Counted from the stretch's first letter, positions 6,967 to 15,671 are shown. The stretch is 33,611 bases of DNA from Acidimicrobiia bacterium (GCA_022821985.1 JAJECP010000014.1:1-33611); one strand, 5' to 3'. Notes: generated by a model from the letters alone, not told the origin. Numbers and translations: made by a program.

Positions 6967-9900
6967 TTATCGCGCCGGCGCGTCACCTGCCGAAGTGAAT
7001 TCGAGCTGCAGGTCGCGCGCCTCGGCCTCGGGACTCCGCTCGGCGGGATCGCCGTAACCGCCGCCACCCGGGAACTCCACGATCAGGCGGCGGTCGCCGG
7101 AAATCACCGAGCGGCCTTTGGAGCGCACTTCCGTGCCGTCGTCGAGCGACAGGCGGCCCAGCGCGCCGGGTCCGCCGCCGTGCCGGCCGCGCGCCGGGTA
7201 CACGGTTCGCTCGTAGGTCGCGCTGATGGAGAAATCGCGCCCCTGGCGATTCTCCAGCTCGATGACCTGGCCGAGCCCGCCCCGGTACTTGCCCTGTCCG
7301 CCGGAATCGCGCCGGAACTCCTTGCGCCAGAACACGAGCGGTGAGCCGATCTCGTTCACCTCCACCGGCATGTTGCGCACCCCGCTCGGGAAGGCCGTCG
7401 CCGACAGTCCGTCCGCCTGCGGGCGGGCGCCGGCACCGCCCGAATGGAAGCTCATCAGGATGTACCGCTCCAGCTTGCGCCGGTCGGCTTCGTCGCCCGA
7501 TTGCCCAACCGTCGTGCGGGAGCGATTCGTCGCGCCGACGCCGGTGTCGGGCTCCCACATGCCCGTACCGAGCAGGTTCCACAACGACGACGTGCCCTCC
7601 GCCGGCACTCGCTCGGGCACCACCTGGCTCAGGCAGCCGAACACGGCGTCGGGGAGCAGTTGGCCCATGACGTGACGAACATTCACCGCTGCGGGGTGGG
7701 GCGCATTGAGAATGCAGCCTTCGGGCGCTCGCACCCGCACCGCATCGAGCGAGCCCGTGTTGTTGGGGATGTCAGGGCCGATGATGCAGCGCACGCCGAA
7801 TGACGTGTAGGCGTCGGTGTAGGCCATCGGCACGTTGATGCCCCAGCTCGACTGCGGACCGGTGCCGTCGAAGTCCACGTCGATTCCGTCGGGCCCGGCG
7901 GTCAGCGAGCACACGATGTCGATGGGCTGTTCCATGCCGTCGACACGCATCGTCGAGTTCCACGCGCCGCTCGGCAGCTCACCGATCACATCGAGCATGG
8001 CCCGGTGCGATGACGTGATGATGTGCTCCGCCAGCTCATCCAAGTCGGTCATGGCGTACTCGTCCATCATCGAGATGAGGCGCGCGGCACCGGTTTCGTT
8101 GCAGGCAGCCAGCGAGTGGATGTCGCCGATGACCTGCACCGGGTCGCGGACGTTGGCCTCGATGATCGCTACCACGTTCGGGTCGAACACGCCGTCGGTG
8201 GCGAACTTCAGGATCGGCAGGTACAGGCCCTCGTGGTACACCTCCTTCGAGTCGGTGGTGAATCCGGCGCCGCCGATGTCCACCACGTGGCTCGTGCAGG
8301 CGAACAGCGCCACCAGTTCGCCGCGCAGGAACGCCGGCGTGACCACCACGATGTCGAACAGGTGGCCAGTGCCCTTCCATGGGTCGTTGGTGAGGAAGAT
8401 GTCGCCGGGGCGCATCTCCGACGCCGGGTAGCGATCCAGGAAGTGCAGCACCGAGTAGGCCATGGAATTCACATGGCCCGGTGTGCCCGTGACCGATTGG
8501 GCCAGCATCCGCCCCTGGGGGTCGAAGATGCCCGCCGACAGGTCGCCGGCCTCCCGGGTCGAGGTGCTGAAGGCAGCACGCACGAGTGCCCGTGCCTGTT
8601 CCTCGGTCACCGAGATCAGCCGGTTCCACTGCACGCCCAGCCGTACCGCGTCGAGGTCGGCAGTGGCATCGGCCGGCCGACGCGTGTGCTGCGGCGCCGC
8701 GACGCCGGTGAGTCGCAAGTGTCCGCCCCCCGTGACGGTTGCCACCGCTCCATCGGGGACCAAGGTCGTGGTCTGGTCCTCGGTGATCAGGGCAGGTCCA
8801 GCCAGCCACGCGCCTTCGGTGAGGGAACCTCGCTCGAAGACCGCATGGGGGATGGCCCGGCCGGTTGCGGTGTCGGTGACAAGTGCAGTCGCGTCGGAGG
8901 CAACCGGTTCGTCGGCGACGGTTGGATGCAGCGAAATGGCGGGGGCCTGCGGGGTACGCACTTCCAGCAGCCAGCTCAGCACCTCGATCTCGAGGTTGCC
9001 GATGTGGCGCGTGTAGAGCTGCTGGTAGGCCTTCGTGAACGAGGTGCGCAACTGGTTGCGCACCTCGGCGTCGCTCGGGCTGTCGATGTCGTCGGCGAGC
9101 AGCGCTGCAGCGTCGACATCGACGGTGATCTCATGGCCTTGACCGCGGTAGCGCATCAGGGCTCGCACGTGCGTGGCTGTCTCGGCACCGGGCGCAGCAG
9201 CGTGCACGATCGCATTGGACTCGTCGGCCATCTCCCGGAGCAGCCCTGCCAGGTTGGTTGCTGTCAGCTCGCTCACGCGGGCATGGCGGGTGCGCACCGA
9301 CTCGTGCGCTACCGGCGCGGCCAGAAAGCCGATGGCCGAACCCACGCCTGCGCCCTCAGGCACCACGATGTCGTCGATGCCCAGCTTGGCGGCCACCCGC
9401 GCCGCGTGCAGCGGCGCCGCTCCGCCGAATGCGATGAGCGTCCCGCGGCTGATATCGCAGCCTTGATCCGCTGCGTGAACACGACCGGCATTGGCCATGT
9501 TCTCGTCGACAACCTCGGAGATGCCGATGGCAGAGACCGTCGTCTGCAGACCCGATGGCTCCGCCAGCGCGGTCCCGACGGCTTTGGCAGCGGCGTCGAC
9601 GTCGAAGGTCAACGTGCCGCCGGCAAACCGATCCGGCGCCAGCCGGCCCAGCACCGCATCGGCGTCGGTCACCGTCGGTTCGATCCCGCCGCGCCCGTAA
9701 GCCGCAGGACCCGGCTCGGAACCTGCGCTGGCCGGACCGACGGTGATGCGCCCGAGCGCGTCGAGGCTGGCGATGGAGCCGCCACCGGCGCCGATCTCGA
9801 CCATCTCGATCACCGGCAGGCGCAGGGGGAGCCCGCTGCCGGCCAGGAAGCGGTACTCGCGGCCGACCTCGAATTCCCGGCTCGTGCGGGGATGACCGCC

Positions 9901-10818
9901 CTCGACGATGCACAGCTTCGCCGTGGTGCCGCCCATGTCGAAGCTGAGGGCGCGCTCGCAGTCGAGGCCGCGCGCGATCCCCGAGGCCAGCAGTGCGCCG
10001 CCTGCGGGTCCGCTCTCGATCAGTCGCACCGGGAAGCGCAGCGCCTCAGCGAGCGTTCCCAGCCCGCCGCCGGAGGTCATGAGGAACACCTCGCAGCCCA
10101 ATCCCAGCGCTGCGAGCCGTGCATCGAGATCGGTCAGGTACTGCCTCACGAGCGGTGCGATGTAGGCGTTGGCGCACGCAGTGGAAAAGCGCTCGTACTC
10201 CCGGATCTCGGGGCAGACCTCGCTGGAGAGAGTGACGGTCGCCTCGGGCCAGCACTCGGTCAGTATCTCGGCGGTGCGCTCCTCGTGGCGGGCATCGAGG
10301 TAGGAGTGCAGGTAGCCGACCGCGACGCTGGTCACGCCGTCGGCCGCCAGTGATGCCGCCGCGGCCTGCACCGCGTGCTCATCCAGCGGCAGCAGCACCG
10401 TGCCGTCGGCGGCGAGCCGCTCGGGTATGCCGATGCGGCGGTTGCGCGGCACCAGCGGCTCGGGCCGGCGCATGTACAGGTCGTACTGCTCGAACCGGTT
10501 CTCGTGCGCCATCTCGACCGAGTCGCGGATGCCCTGCGTGGTCAGCAGTGCCGTGCGTGCGCCCCGGCGTTCGATGAGGGCATTCGTGGCGAGGGTGGTG
10601 CCGTGGATGAACACGCCAACCTCCGCGGGCATAACGCCTGCCTCACGCAGCACACGCTCGACGCCGTCGAGCACAGCGTCGGCCGGCGCGTCAGGCGTCG
10701 TCAGCACTTTGGCGGTGTGCAGCACCGGTCCGCCGCCGCTGACGTCGTCGACCTCCAGCGCGATGTCGGTGAACGTGCCGCCGATGTCGGCCGCCAGCCG
10801 GGCGCGTGCGCCTGCCAT
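6967..10818 (-). CDS. Fused HyuA-HyuB protein: 5-oxoprolinase / N-methylhydantoinase family (1283 aa)
   Basis: A single-chain ATP-dependent amidohydrolase of the hydantoinase/oxoprolinase family. Residues ~5-700 are HyuA-like: DIGGTFTDIAL at 11-21 (phosphate-binding), FDMGGTTAKL at 293-302, then EIGAGGGSIA and the GPASAGSEPGPAAYGRGG signature at 361-378. Residues ~723-1270 are HyuB-like, beginning GVQWNRLISVTEEQARAL and including FLTNDPWKGTGHL and a C-terminal GGGGYGDP. Bacteria often encode HyuA and HyuB separately; this fused form matches the length of eukaryotic-type 5-oxoprolinase. It would open 5-oxoproline, a hydantoin or a related cyclic amide using ATP; which one cannot be told. The start ATG at 10818 has a TACGCT box 6 nt upstream. 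The gene is apparently monocistronic. Confidence 0.92.
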   Translation of the reverse strand: MAGARARLAADIGGTFTDIALEVDDVSGGGPVLHTAKVLTTPDAPADAVLDGVERVLREAGVMPAEVGVFIHGTTLATNALIERRGARTALLTTQGIRDSVEMAHENRFEQYDLYMRRPEPLVPRNRRIGIPERLAADGTVLLPLDEHAVQAAAASLAADGVTSVAVGYLHSYLDARHEERTAEILTECWPEATVTLSSEVCPEIREYERFSTACANAYIAPLVRQYLTDLDARLAALGLGCEVFLMTSGGGLGTLAEALRFPVRLIESGPAGGALLASGIARGLDCERALSFDMGGTTAKLCIVEGGHPRTSREFEVGREYRFLAGSGLPLRLPVIEMVEIGAGGGSIASLDALGRITVGPASAGSEPGPAAYGRGGIEPTVTDADAVLGRLAPDRFAGGTLTFDVDAAAKAVGTALAEPSGLQTTVSAIGISEVVDENMANAGRVHAADQGCDISRGTLIAFGGAAPLHAARVAAKLGIDDIVVPEGAGVGSAIGFLAAPVAHESVRTRHARVSELTATNLAGLLREMADESNAIVHAAAPGAETATHVRALMRYRGQGHEITVDVDAAALLADDIDSPSDAEVRNQLRTSFTKAYQQLYTRHIGNLEIEVLSWLLEVRTPQAPAISLHPTVADEPVASDATALVTDTATGRAIPHAVFERGSLTEGAWLAGPALITEDQTTTLVPDGAVATVTGGGHLRLTGVAAPQHTRRPADATADLDAVRLGVQWNRLISVTEEQARALVRAAFSTSTREAGDLSAGIFDPQGRMLAQSVTGTPGHVNSMAYSVLHFLDRYPASEMRPGDIFLTNDPWKGTGHLFDIVVVTPAFLRGELVALFACTSHVVDIGGAGFTTDSKEVYHEGLYLPILKFATDGVFDPNVVAIIEANVRDPVQVIGDIHSLAACNETGAARLISMMDEYAMTDLDELAEHIITSSHRAMLDVIGELPSGAWNSTMRVDGMEQPIDIVCSLTAGPDGIDVDFDGTGPQSSWGINVPMAYTDAYTSFGVRCIIGPDIPNNTGSLDAVRVRAPEGCILNAPHPAAVNVRHVMGQLLPDAVFGCLSQVVPERVPAEGTSSLWNLLGTGMWEPDTGVGATNRSRTTVGQSGDEADRRKLERYILMSFHSGGAGARPQADGLSATAFPSGVRNMPVEVNEIGSPLVFWRKEFRRDSGGQGKYRGGLGQVIELENRQGRDFSISATYERTVYPARGRHGGGPGALGRLSLDDGTEVRSKGRSVISGDRRLIVEFPGGGGYGDPAERSPEAEARDLQLEFTSAGDAPAR

Positions 10819-10870
10819 CGGCCCAGCGTAGGCGCGTCGTCGCGGAAGGCTGCGGGGCTACCGTGCAGGC
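10819..10870. promoter_or_regulatory. 52-bp divergent region with two leaderless-type -10 boxes
   Basis: On the minus strand TACGCT (10830-10825) lies 6 nt before the hyuAB ATG. On the plus strand TACCGT (10859-10864) lies 6 nt before the ribH GTG. Both fit TANNNT at leaderless spacing. The upstream halves of the two promoters overlap, so the two genes may compete for polymerase. No -35 is obvious. Confidence 0.5.
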
Positions 10871-11356
10871 GTGGCGAGTGGCGACCAGCGTGGCGGCAGG
10901 CCGCCGGCGGGAGCCGGTGCGGGACTGCGCGTCGGCATCGTGCGGGCGACCTGGAACGCCGAGATCGTGGACCGGTTGGCAGCCGGTGCCCGGCGAGGCC
11001 TCGATGAGCTCGGCGTCGCTGAGACAACCGAGGTGACGGTGCCCGGTTGTTTCGAGATCCCTTTCGCGACACAGGTGCTCGCTCGCAGCGGGCAGGTCGA
11101 TGCGGTCGTCGTCATCGGGGCCGTGATCCGTGGGGAGACAACCCACTACGAGCTGGTCAGCGAGGGCGCCGCGCAAGGCGTGATGGCCGTTCAGCTGGAG
11201 ACGGGCATTCCGGTCGGCTTTGGCCTGGTCACGGTGGAGAACACCGAACAGGCCGTAGCCCGCAGCGAGGGCGCCGGAGGCCACAACGTCGGTGAGGACG
11301 CGGCCTGTGTGGCGGTGTCGATGGCCCTGCTGGCCCGCGACTTCCCTGCTGGCTAA
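10871..11356 (+). CDS. ribH: 6,7-dimethyl-8-ribityllumazine synthase (161 aa)
   Basis: Catalyses the penultimate riboflavin step, condensing 5-amino-6-ribitylaminouracil with 3,4-dihydroxy-2-butanone 4-phosphate; the family forms pentamers or 60-mers in the cytoplasm. Motifs are clear: the aromatic substrate contact in RATWNAEIV (W28), the loop PGCFEIPFA, the phosphate-binding GAVIRGETTHYELV with catalytic H92, and the distal arginine in TEQAVARSE. Length is normal. The usual RibH serine or alanine in the substrate loop is cysteine here (C60). The GTG start is supported by the -10 box 6 nt upstream. No other rib gene is adjacent and no FMN riboswitch is seen, so this copy stands alone; a second copy in a rib operon elsewhere is possible. 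Confidence 0.92.
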   Translation: MASGDQRGGRPPAGAGAGLRVGIVRATWNAEIVDRLAAGARRGLDELGVAETTEVTVPGCFEIPFATQVLARSGQVDAVVVIGAVIRGETTHYELVSEGAAQGVMAVQLETGIPVGFGLVTVENTEQAVARSEGAGGHNVGEDAACVAVSMALLARDFPAG

Positions 11357-12342
11357 GCGGGGTCGGGCCGCATCCGCACGAGCACTTTGCCGACGGCTTC
11401 GCGTTCGTCGAGCAGCCGGTAGGCCTCGGCGCTCTGCTCGAAGGGCAGCACCTGCCCGATGGGCGGCTTCACGGCACCCGATTCGATCATGCCGAGCAGG
11501 CGTTCGTGAATGCGGGCGGGGATCGTCGGGTCAGCAGCCACGGCTTCGCCCCAGGCGGCACCGACCAGGCTCACGTTGCGCAGCAGCAGCCGGTTCACCT
11601 TCACGGTCGGGATCTCGCCCGCCGCGAACCCCACCACGACGAGCCGCCCGAATCGTGCCAGCGCCCGGATCCCGTCGAGGAAGCGATCCCCGCCCACCGG
11701 GTCGTAGGTCATGTCGACGCCTCGGCCGCCGGTGAGCTCGCGCACTTCGTCCTTCCAGGTGTCACTGATGAGCACGATGTGATCGGCGCCGGCCGCCCGG
11801 GCGATCTCGCCCTTTGCCTCGGTGGAGACCAAGCCGATCACCGGCCCGGCGCCGACTCCCTTGGCCACTTGGATGCCTGAGGTGCCCACGCCGCCCGATG
11901 CGCCCAGCACCAGCACCGACTCACCCTCGCGCAGGCCCGCCCGGTCGATCATGCAGAACACCGCCGTCTGGTAGTTCATGACCAGCGCGGCACCTTCTTC
12001 GAAGGAGAGTTCCTCGGGCAGCGTGAACAGGTCGCGGGGTTTGGCCGCCACCACTTCGCTCAGGCAGCCGTTCGACCACACGCACACGCGGTCGCCGGGT
12101 GAGTAGCCCGAATCGGCGGCTGCCGAGCGCACGACGCCTGCGGCCTCGATCCCCGGTCGGAACGGCGGGTCGGGTCGGTACTGGTAGAGACCTTGGCTCT
12201 GGAGCAGGTCGGGGAACGACACGCCGCCGCAGACGATGTCGACGATCACCGATGCGCCGTCTGCATCGGCCACCGGTTCGGGAGCGTCCACGACGGCGAC
12301 GCCGGCCGGGCCTGTGAGGGACTGCACTTCCAATGCACGCAT
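11353..12342 (-). CDS. Zinc-free quinone oxidoreductase-like MDR family enzyme (329 aa)
   Basis: A medium-chain dehydrogenase/reductase of the NADPH:quinone oxidoreductase branch. The N-terminal GroES-like catalytic domain (~1-120) contains FRPGIEAAGVV but lacks the zinc-binding Cys/His set of alcohol dehydrogenases. The Rossmann domain opens with VLVLGASGGVGTSGIQVAKGVGA, and the family segment DMTYDPVGGDRF follows. The C-terminal PIGQVLPFEQSAEAYRLLDEREAVGKVLV is standard. Such enzymes reduce quinones or act as 2-enoyl thioester or zeta-crystallin-like reductases; the substrate is open. The start ATG at 12342 has no strong ribosome-binding site. Its stop overlaps that of the convergent ribH gene by a few bases. 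Confidence 0.88.
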   Translation of the reverse strand: MRALEVQSLTGPAGVAVVDAPEPVADADGASVIVDIVCGGVSFPDLLQSQGLYQYRPDPPFRPGIEAAGVVRSAAADSGYSPGDRVCVWSNGCLSEVVAAKPRDLFTLPEELSFEEGAALVMNYQTAVFCMIDRAGLREGESVLVLGASGGVGTSGIQVAKGVGAGPVIGLVSTEAKGEIARAAGADHIVLISDTWKDEVRELTGGRGVDMTYDPVGGDRFLDGIRALARFGRLVVVGFAAGEIPTVKVNRLLLRNVSLVGAAWGEAVAADPTIPARIHERLLGMIESGAVKPPIGQVLPFEQSAEAYRLLDEREAVGKVLVRMRPDPA

Positions 12343-12515
12343 GGCGACACTGTTTCACAAGAGGCGCAGACGGGCACAGCGAACGCGAGAGCACCTGTGC
12401 AACGGCGTCGTGCCTTGGGAGTGCAAGTGAGGCCGCTGGTACTGTTGGCCGCGCGGTCCGTCTGCACCGGGGGCCACCGGGCATGCGGACGCTCAAGCAG
12501 AAGCAGGGGAGAACC

Positions 12516-13658
12516 ATGCGGTACTACTCGTGTGACTCGCACGTGGTCGAGGCAGCCGAGATCTACGCGGGACTGACGGACAGGTTCGGCGATCGGGCAC
12601 CGTTCATCAGCAAGGACTACAACGACAAGCCGGGCACCTGGCTCGTGCTCCCCGGCGGCATCCGCCCGGTGCCGGTCGGCCGGCTGGGCATCGCCGGCGC
12701 CAGCCTGTCCGACCCGGCCACCCACGCTCGCATCGAGCAGGGATACGACGGCTTCAACCCCGGCGTGATGGATCCGACCGCCCGGCTCGACGAGCAGGCC
12801 CAGGACGGCATTGTCGGCGAGGTCATGTACCCGAGCCTGTCGATGTTCACGTTCGCTATTCCCGACGACGAGGTGCGCGACGCCGCTTTCCGCAATCACA
12901 ACGACTGGGTGCTCGACTACTGCTCGGTGGATCGCAACCGGCTCATCGGCGTCGGCTGCCTGCCGCTGCCCGACGTGGAGCGGGCCATCGCCGAAATCGA
13001 CCGCTCAGCGCAGCTCGGCGTGCGCGGCTTCGCCATCCCGGCCCACGTCGACCCTGCCAAGCCGTACTGCCATCCCGACTTCGATCCGTTCTGGGCGCGG
13101 GCCCAGGAATTCGGTGTGCCGCTCACCATGCACATCTTCACCGGGTCCAGCCTCGAGGGCGGCATGCCCGAGCATTGGGGCACGCCGGGCGGCCACCTGA
13201 AGGGCTACACGCTGGCCCACACCACCATTGCCAACACGATCATCGACCTCATCTGCGGCGGCGTCGTCGAGCGCTTCCCGGACCTGCGCTTCGTCTGCGC
13301 CGAGTACGAGACCGGCTGGGTCGGCCACTTCAAGCAGCGCCTCGACCACGCGGCGTACCGCACGCCGTGGGAGGTGTCCGACGAGCTCACCATGAAGCCG
13401 TCGGAGTACTTCGACCGGAACTTCTGGGTCACCTTCGAGGACGACGTGGAGGGCGTAGCGACACGGCACTCGATCGGCGTGAGCAACCTGCTGTGGGGCA
13501 ATGACTACCCGCACCACGATTCGATCTGGCCGAACTCGCGGCCAATTCTGGACGACATCCTCTCGGGCGTTCCTGATGACGAGAAGGAACAGATGGTCTG
13601 GAGCAACGTCCTCGAGCTCTACAACCTCGATCCCGATTCGCTCCCAGCAGCCGCTTAG
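12516..13658 (+). CDS. Amidohydrolase-2 family metal-dependent hydrolase or decarboxylase (380 aa)
   Basis: A TIM-barrel metalloenzyme of the ACMSD-like amidohydrolase-2 group, which includes hydrolases and non-oxidative decarboxylases of aromatic acids. Visible metal-site residues are the first-strand D7-x-H9 (CDSHVVE, where classic amidohydrolases have HxH), H206 in LTMHIFTGS and the late aspartate D330 in WGNDYPHHDS. A further acidic and His-rich stretch, CAEYETGWVGHF (261-272), fits strand 6. The length is normal. The start ATG at 12516 has AGGGGAGAA just upstream, so this gene is leadered; a TACTGT box at ~12438 is a possible -10. The 173-nt gap to the divergent MDR gene holds its promoter. 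Substrate unknown. Confidence 0.88.
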   Translation: MRYYSCDSHVVEAAEIYAGLTDRFGDRAPFISKDYNDKPGTWLVLPGGIRPVPVGRLGIAGASLSDPATHARIEQGYDGFNPGVMDPTARLDEQAQDGIVGEVMYPSLSMFTFAIPDDEVRDAAFRNHNDWVLDYCSVDRNRLIGVGCLPLPDVERAIAEIDRSAQLGVRGFAIPAHVDPAKPYCHPDFDPFWARAQEFGVPLTMHIFTGSSLEGGMPEHWGTPGGHLKGYTLAHTTIANTIIDLICGGVVERFPDLRFVCAEYETGWVGHFKQRLDHAAYRTPWEVSDELTMKPSEYFDRNFWVTFEDDVEGVATRHSIGVSNLLWGNDYPHHDSIWPNSRPILDDILSGVPDDEKEQMVWSNVLELYNLDPDSLPAAA

Positions 13659-13742
13659 GCGGCGCGGCTCGCGGCTACGCCGCGCAGTGCTTGTTGCTCG
13701 CCGCTTAGGCGGCCTGGGCTTGTTGCTCGCCGCTTAGGCGGC
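13650..13742. repeat. Three copies of hairpin GCCGCTTAGGCGGC between convergent genes
   Basis: The 14-mer GCCGCTTAGGCGGC (stem GCCGC/GCGGC, loop TTAG) occurs at 13650-13663, 13700-13713 and 13729-13742. The last two copies belong to a 25-bp unit repeated with a 29-bp period (13689-13713 and 13718-13742). Copy one contains the TAG stop of the amidohydrolase; copy three contains the TAA stop of the convergent hydrolase. Between copies one and two lies another stem, GCGCGGC (13662-13668) with GCCGCGC (13679-13685). The block probably works as a bidirectional terminator, though it lacks T-runs. Confidence 0.7.
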
Positions 13743-14585
13743 GACGAGAGGTTCCAGGTGGGCGCGGATGGATTTGGCTACGCGCTCGCCGTTCTCCATG
13801 GGGCCGAAATGGCTCAGCTCGGCGAAAGCCTCGAGCCGGCCGTTGCCGAGCGACTCGGCGATGGGCTGCGCGACCTGGGGCGGGATGGTGTTCCACATGG
13901 CGGGGGAGTCGCCGCGGGCGACAACCGTGGGGCACATCACCGCGTTGAAGGCGCTGTAGTCGACCGGCTCGCCCGACTCGTAGATGCGCGCCTCGGTATC
14001 GCCCGAGCACGACAGCCGCACAGCGTCGTCGCCTGATGGGTAGGTGCCGATCTCGACATAGGCCCGCACTGCCTCGGGCTCGCAGCCAGAAAACGGCGGC
14101 TTGGAGACGAAGCGGTCGTACGCCTCGTCGATCGTGGCGAAGCGGATCCGTCGACGCCGCGACGCCACCACGAGCTCGTGGTCGGAATCGGGCATCGGGA
14201 AGCCGTCGGGCACCAGCACCGGCTCGTACAGGTACAAGCCTCGGTAGCTGCCCGGATGCTGCAGCTCGGCGAGCAGCAGGCTGGCGGCCCCCAGCGAGTG
14301 GCCGGCGGCCAGCATGGGCTCGCCGCCGAGGGCGTTCACTGCGGTCAGCACCTCTTCCACGAAGCGCGCCCGCTCCACCGACATGTCGTCGTGCTGCGGA
14401 CGCGAGGCACCGTGCCCCCGGAAGTCCAGTCCCCAGCAGCGGAACGTGTCCTGCAGGTGAGGCACCACGGTGGCCCACATGCCGGCGTTGAGGCCGTTGC
14501 CATGCGTCAGGAGCAGGGGCGTTCCGTGCCCGCCGAGATCATGGAGCACTGCGTGTTCACCGTCAGAGGTGGTCAAGCGCATCAT
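13734..14585 (-). CDS. Alpha/beta-hydrolase fold protein (283 aa)
   Basis: A serine alpha/beta hydrolase with a complete-looking triad: nucleophile S97 in AAGHSLGAA, an aspartate in VVARGDSPAMW, and the C-terminal histidine in LSHFGPMENGE. The oxyanion region is LLLTHGNGLNAGMW. It closely resembles the hydrolase encoded at 27105-28004: both share RF.S.PPFSG in the cap and HFGP after the last strand, so they are paralogues. Start: ATG at 14585 (a second ATG follows at 14582); a TATCGT box lies 9 nt upstream. It diverges from the next hydrolase gene with only 30 nt between starts. The substrate could be an ester, lactone or C-C diketone; the sequence does not decide. Confidence 0.85.
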   Translation of the reverse strand: MMRLTTSDGEHAVLHDLGGHGTPLLLTHGNGLNAGMWATVVPHLQDTFRCWGLDFRGHGASRPQHDDMSVERARFVEEVLTAVNALGGEPMLAAGHSLGAASLLLAELQHPGSYRGLYLYEPVLVPDGFPMPDSDHELVVASRRRRIRFATIDEAYDRFVSKPPFSGCEPEAVRAYVEIGTYPSGDDAVRLSCSGDTEARIYESGEPVDYSAFNAVMCPTVVARGDSPAMWNTIPPQVAQPIAESLGNGRLEAFAELSHFGPMENGERVAKSIRAHLEPLVAA

Positions 14586-14615
14586 CGCCGCCGCACGATA
14601 GTGCAGACTCTCGCC

Positions 14616-15338
14616 ATGGCGAATTTCACACGTGGCTCCGTGGACATCCATTACGACGACTACGGCTCGGGCTTTCCCCTGCTGCTGATCGCTCCGGGCG
14701 GCATGCGCTCGGCGGCATCGTTCTGGGAGCAGACCCCCTGGAACCCGATCACTCAGCTGTCCGACCGGTACCGGGTGATAGCGATGGACCAGCGCAACGC
14801 GGGCCGTTCGACAGCGCCGGTCTCGGCCGACGACGGTTGGGCCACCTACACGGCCGACCAGCTTGCGCTCATGGATCATCTCGGCTGCGAGCAGTTTCAT
14901 CTGGCGGGCATGTGCATCGGCGGCCCCTACATCATGGGGCTGATCCAGGCGGCGCCCGAGCGGGTCGCGAGCGCCACGCTGTTCCAGACCATCGGGCTCG
15001 ACGAGAACCGTCACGCCTTCTACGACATGTTCGACGACTGGGCACAGGTGATCCGCGATGACCATCCTGAGGCCGACGACGCGGCCTGGGACCAGTTCCG
15101 CTCGAACATGTACGACGGTGACAATTTCCTGTTCAACGTGGACCGCGATTTTGTTGCAACCGTCCAGACGCCGCTGCTGGTGCTGCTCGGCAGCGACCTG
15201 TATCACCCCGAATCGTCGTCGCGGATCGTCCATGAGGCTGCACCCAACTCCACGTTGATCGAGGACTGGATGGACGGCAGCGGGCGGACCGAGGCGATGG
15301 ACCAATTCGCCGCATTCCTCGCCGCACACACCCCCTGA
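14616..15338 (+). CDS. Alpha/beta-hydrolase fold protein with Cys at the nucleophile elbow (240 aa)
   Basis: A small single-domain alpha/beta hydrolase. The nucleophile elbow reads LAGMCIGGPYIMG, placing cysteine C100 where most relatives have serine, as in dienelactone hydrolase. An acidic residue follows strand 7 (LLVLLGSDLYHP). The region where the catalytic histidine should sit reads IEDWMDGSGRTEAMDQF and contains no histidine. The protein may therefore use a different base, or may not be a hydrolase at all. The N-terminal fold is standard (LLIAPGGM, then MDQRNAGRS). Start: ATG at 14616, where CAGACT 6 nt upstream could be a weak -10. It diverges from the preceding hydrolase. Confidence 0.82.
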   Translation: MANFTRGSVDIHYDDYGSGFPLLLIAPGGMRSAASFWEQTPWNPITQLSDRYRVIAMDQRNAGRSTAPVSADDGWATYTADQLALMDHLGCEQFHLAGMCIGGPYIMGLIQAAPERVASATLFQTIGLDENRHAFYDMFDDWAQVIRDDHPEADDAAWDQFRSNMYDGDNFLFNVDRDFVATVQTPLLVLLGSDLYHPESSSRIVHEAAPNSTLIEDWMDGSGRTEAMDQFAAFLAAHTP

Positions 15339-15416
15339 GCCGGGCCCCGCGGGGAGTCGGTGAAACCGGCATTGTAGGCTCGCCAGTGGTGGCTCTGAGG
15401 CCGGAAAGGGAATGAC

Positions 15417-15671
15417 GTGGGTCGTCGAAAGCAATCTCGAATCAGTCGTTTCCGGTCTGAAATCGGCTCGTTCTTGTCGGGCATATCTCGCAAGAACTCA
15501 CGGCGCCAACCACATCCTTTCGAGAAGGCCGCCCGGACGATCAAAGAATCCTCACACGTCGCTCGGGGGACAGGAACGGGTCCTGCCCATCGCACGAGCC
15601 CGGTCGACAAGGGCATCGAGCAGGTCGCTGCTGAGGGTTACAAGCTCGACGAGGGTTCGCACCGCGGCTGA
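15417..15671 (+). CDS. Small basic hypothetical protein (84 aa)
   Basis: An 84-residue frame starting at GTG 15417, with AAAGGG 6 nt upstream as a plausible ribosome-binding site. The first 40 residues are rich in Arg, Lys and Ser; the C-terminal 25 residues are mixed (GIEQVAAEGYKLDEG). No signal peptide, membrane segment or known domain is visible. Third-position GC is lower than in neighbouring genes, which argues for recent acquisition or for a chance frame. It fills most of the 428-nt gap between the hydrolase and SDR genes. I do not recognise it. Confidence 0.4.
   Translation: MGRRKQSRISRFRSEIGSFLSGISRKNSRRQPHPFEKAARTIKESSHVARGTGTGPAHRTSPVDKGIEQVAAEGYKLDEGSHRG

Noticed and set aside
8023..10353. 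Long plus-strand open frame opposite the hyuAB gene
   Set aside because: It mirrors a real gene in GC-rich DNA, has no recognisable domain and a Gly/Arg/His-rich composition typical of antisense frames. The same holds for long frames opposite other genes, e.g. 19451-20881, 23402-25723 and 29365-32001.
13650..13742. CRISPR-like reading of the three short repeats
   Set aside because: Only three copies with unequal spacers of 36 and 15 nt, no cas genes, and the copies coincide with gene stops; a terminator repeat explains them better.
15345..15354. Palindrome CCCCGCGGGG after a hydrolase gene
   Set aside because: No loop for a hairpin and low complexity; not a convincing terminator or operator.
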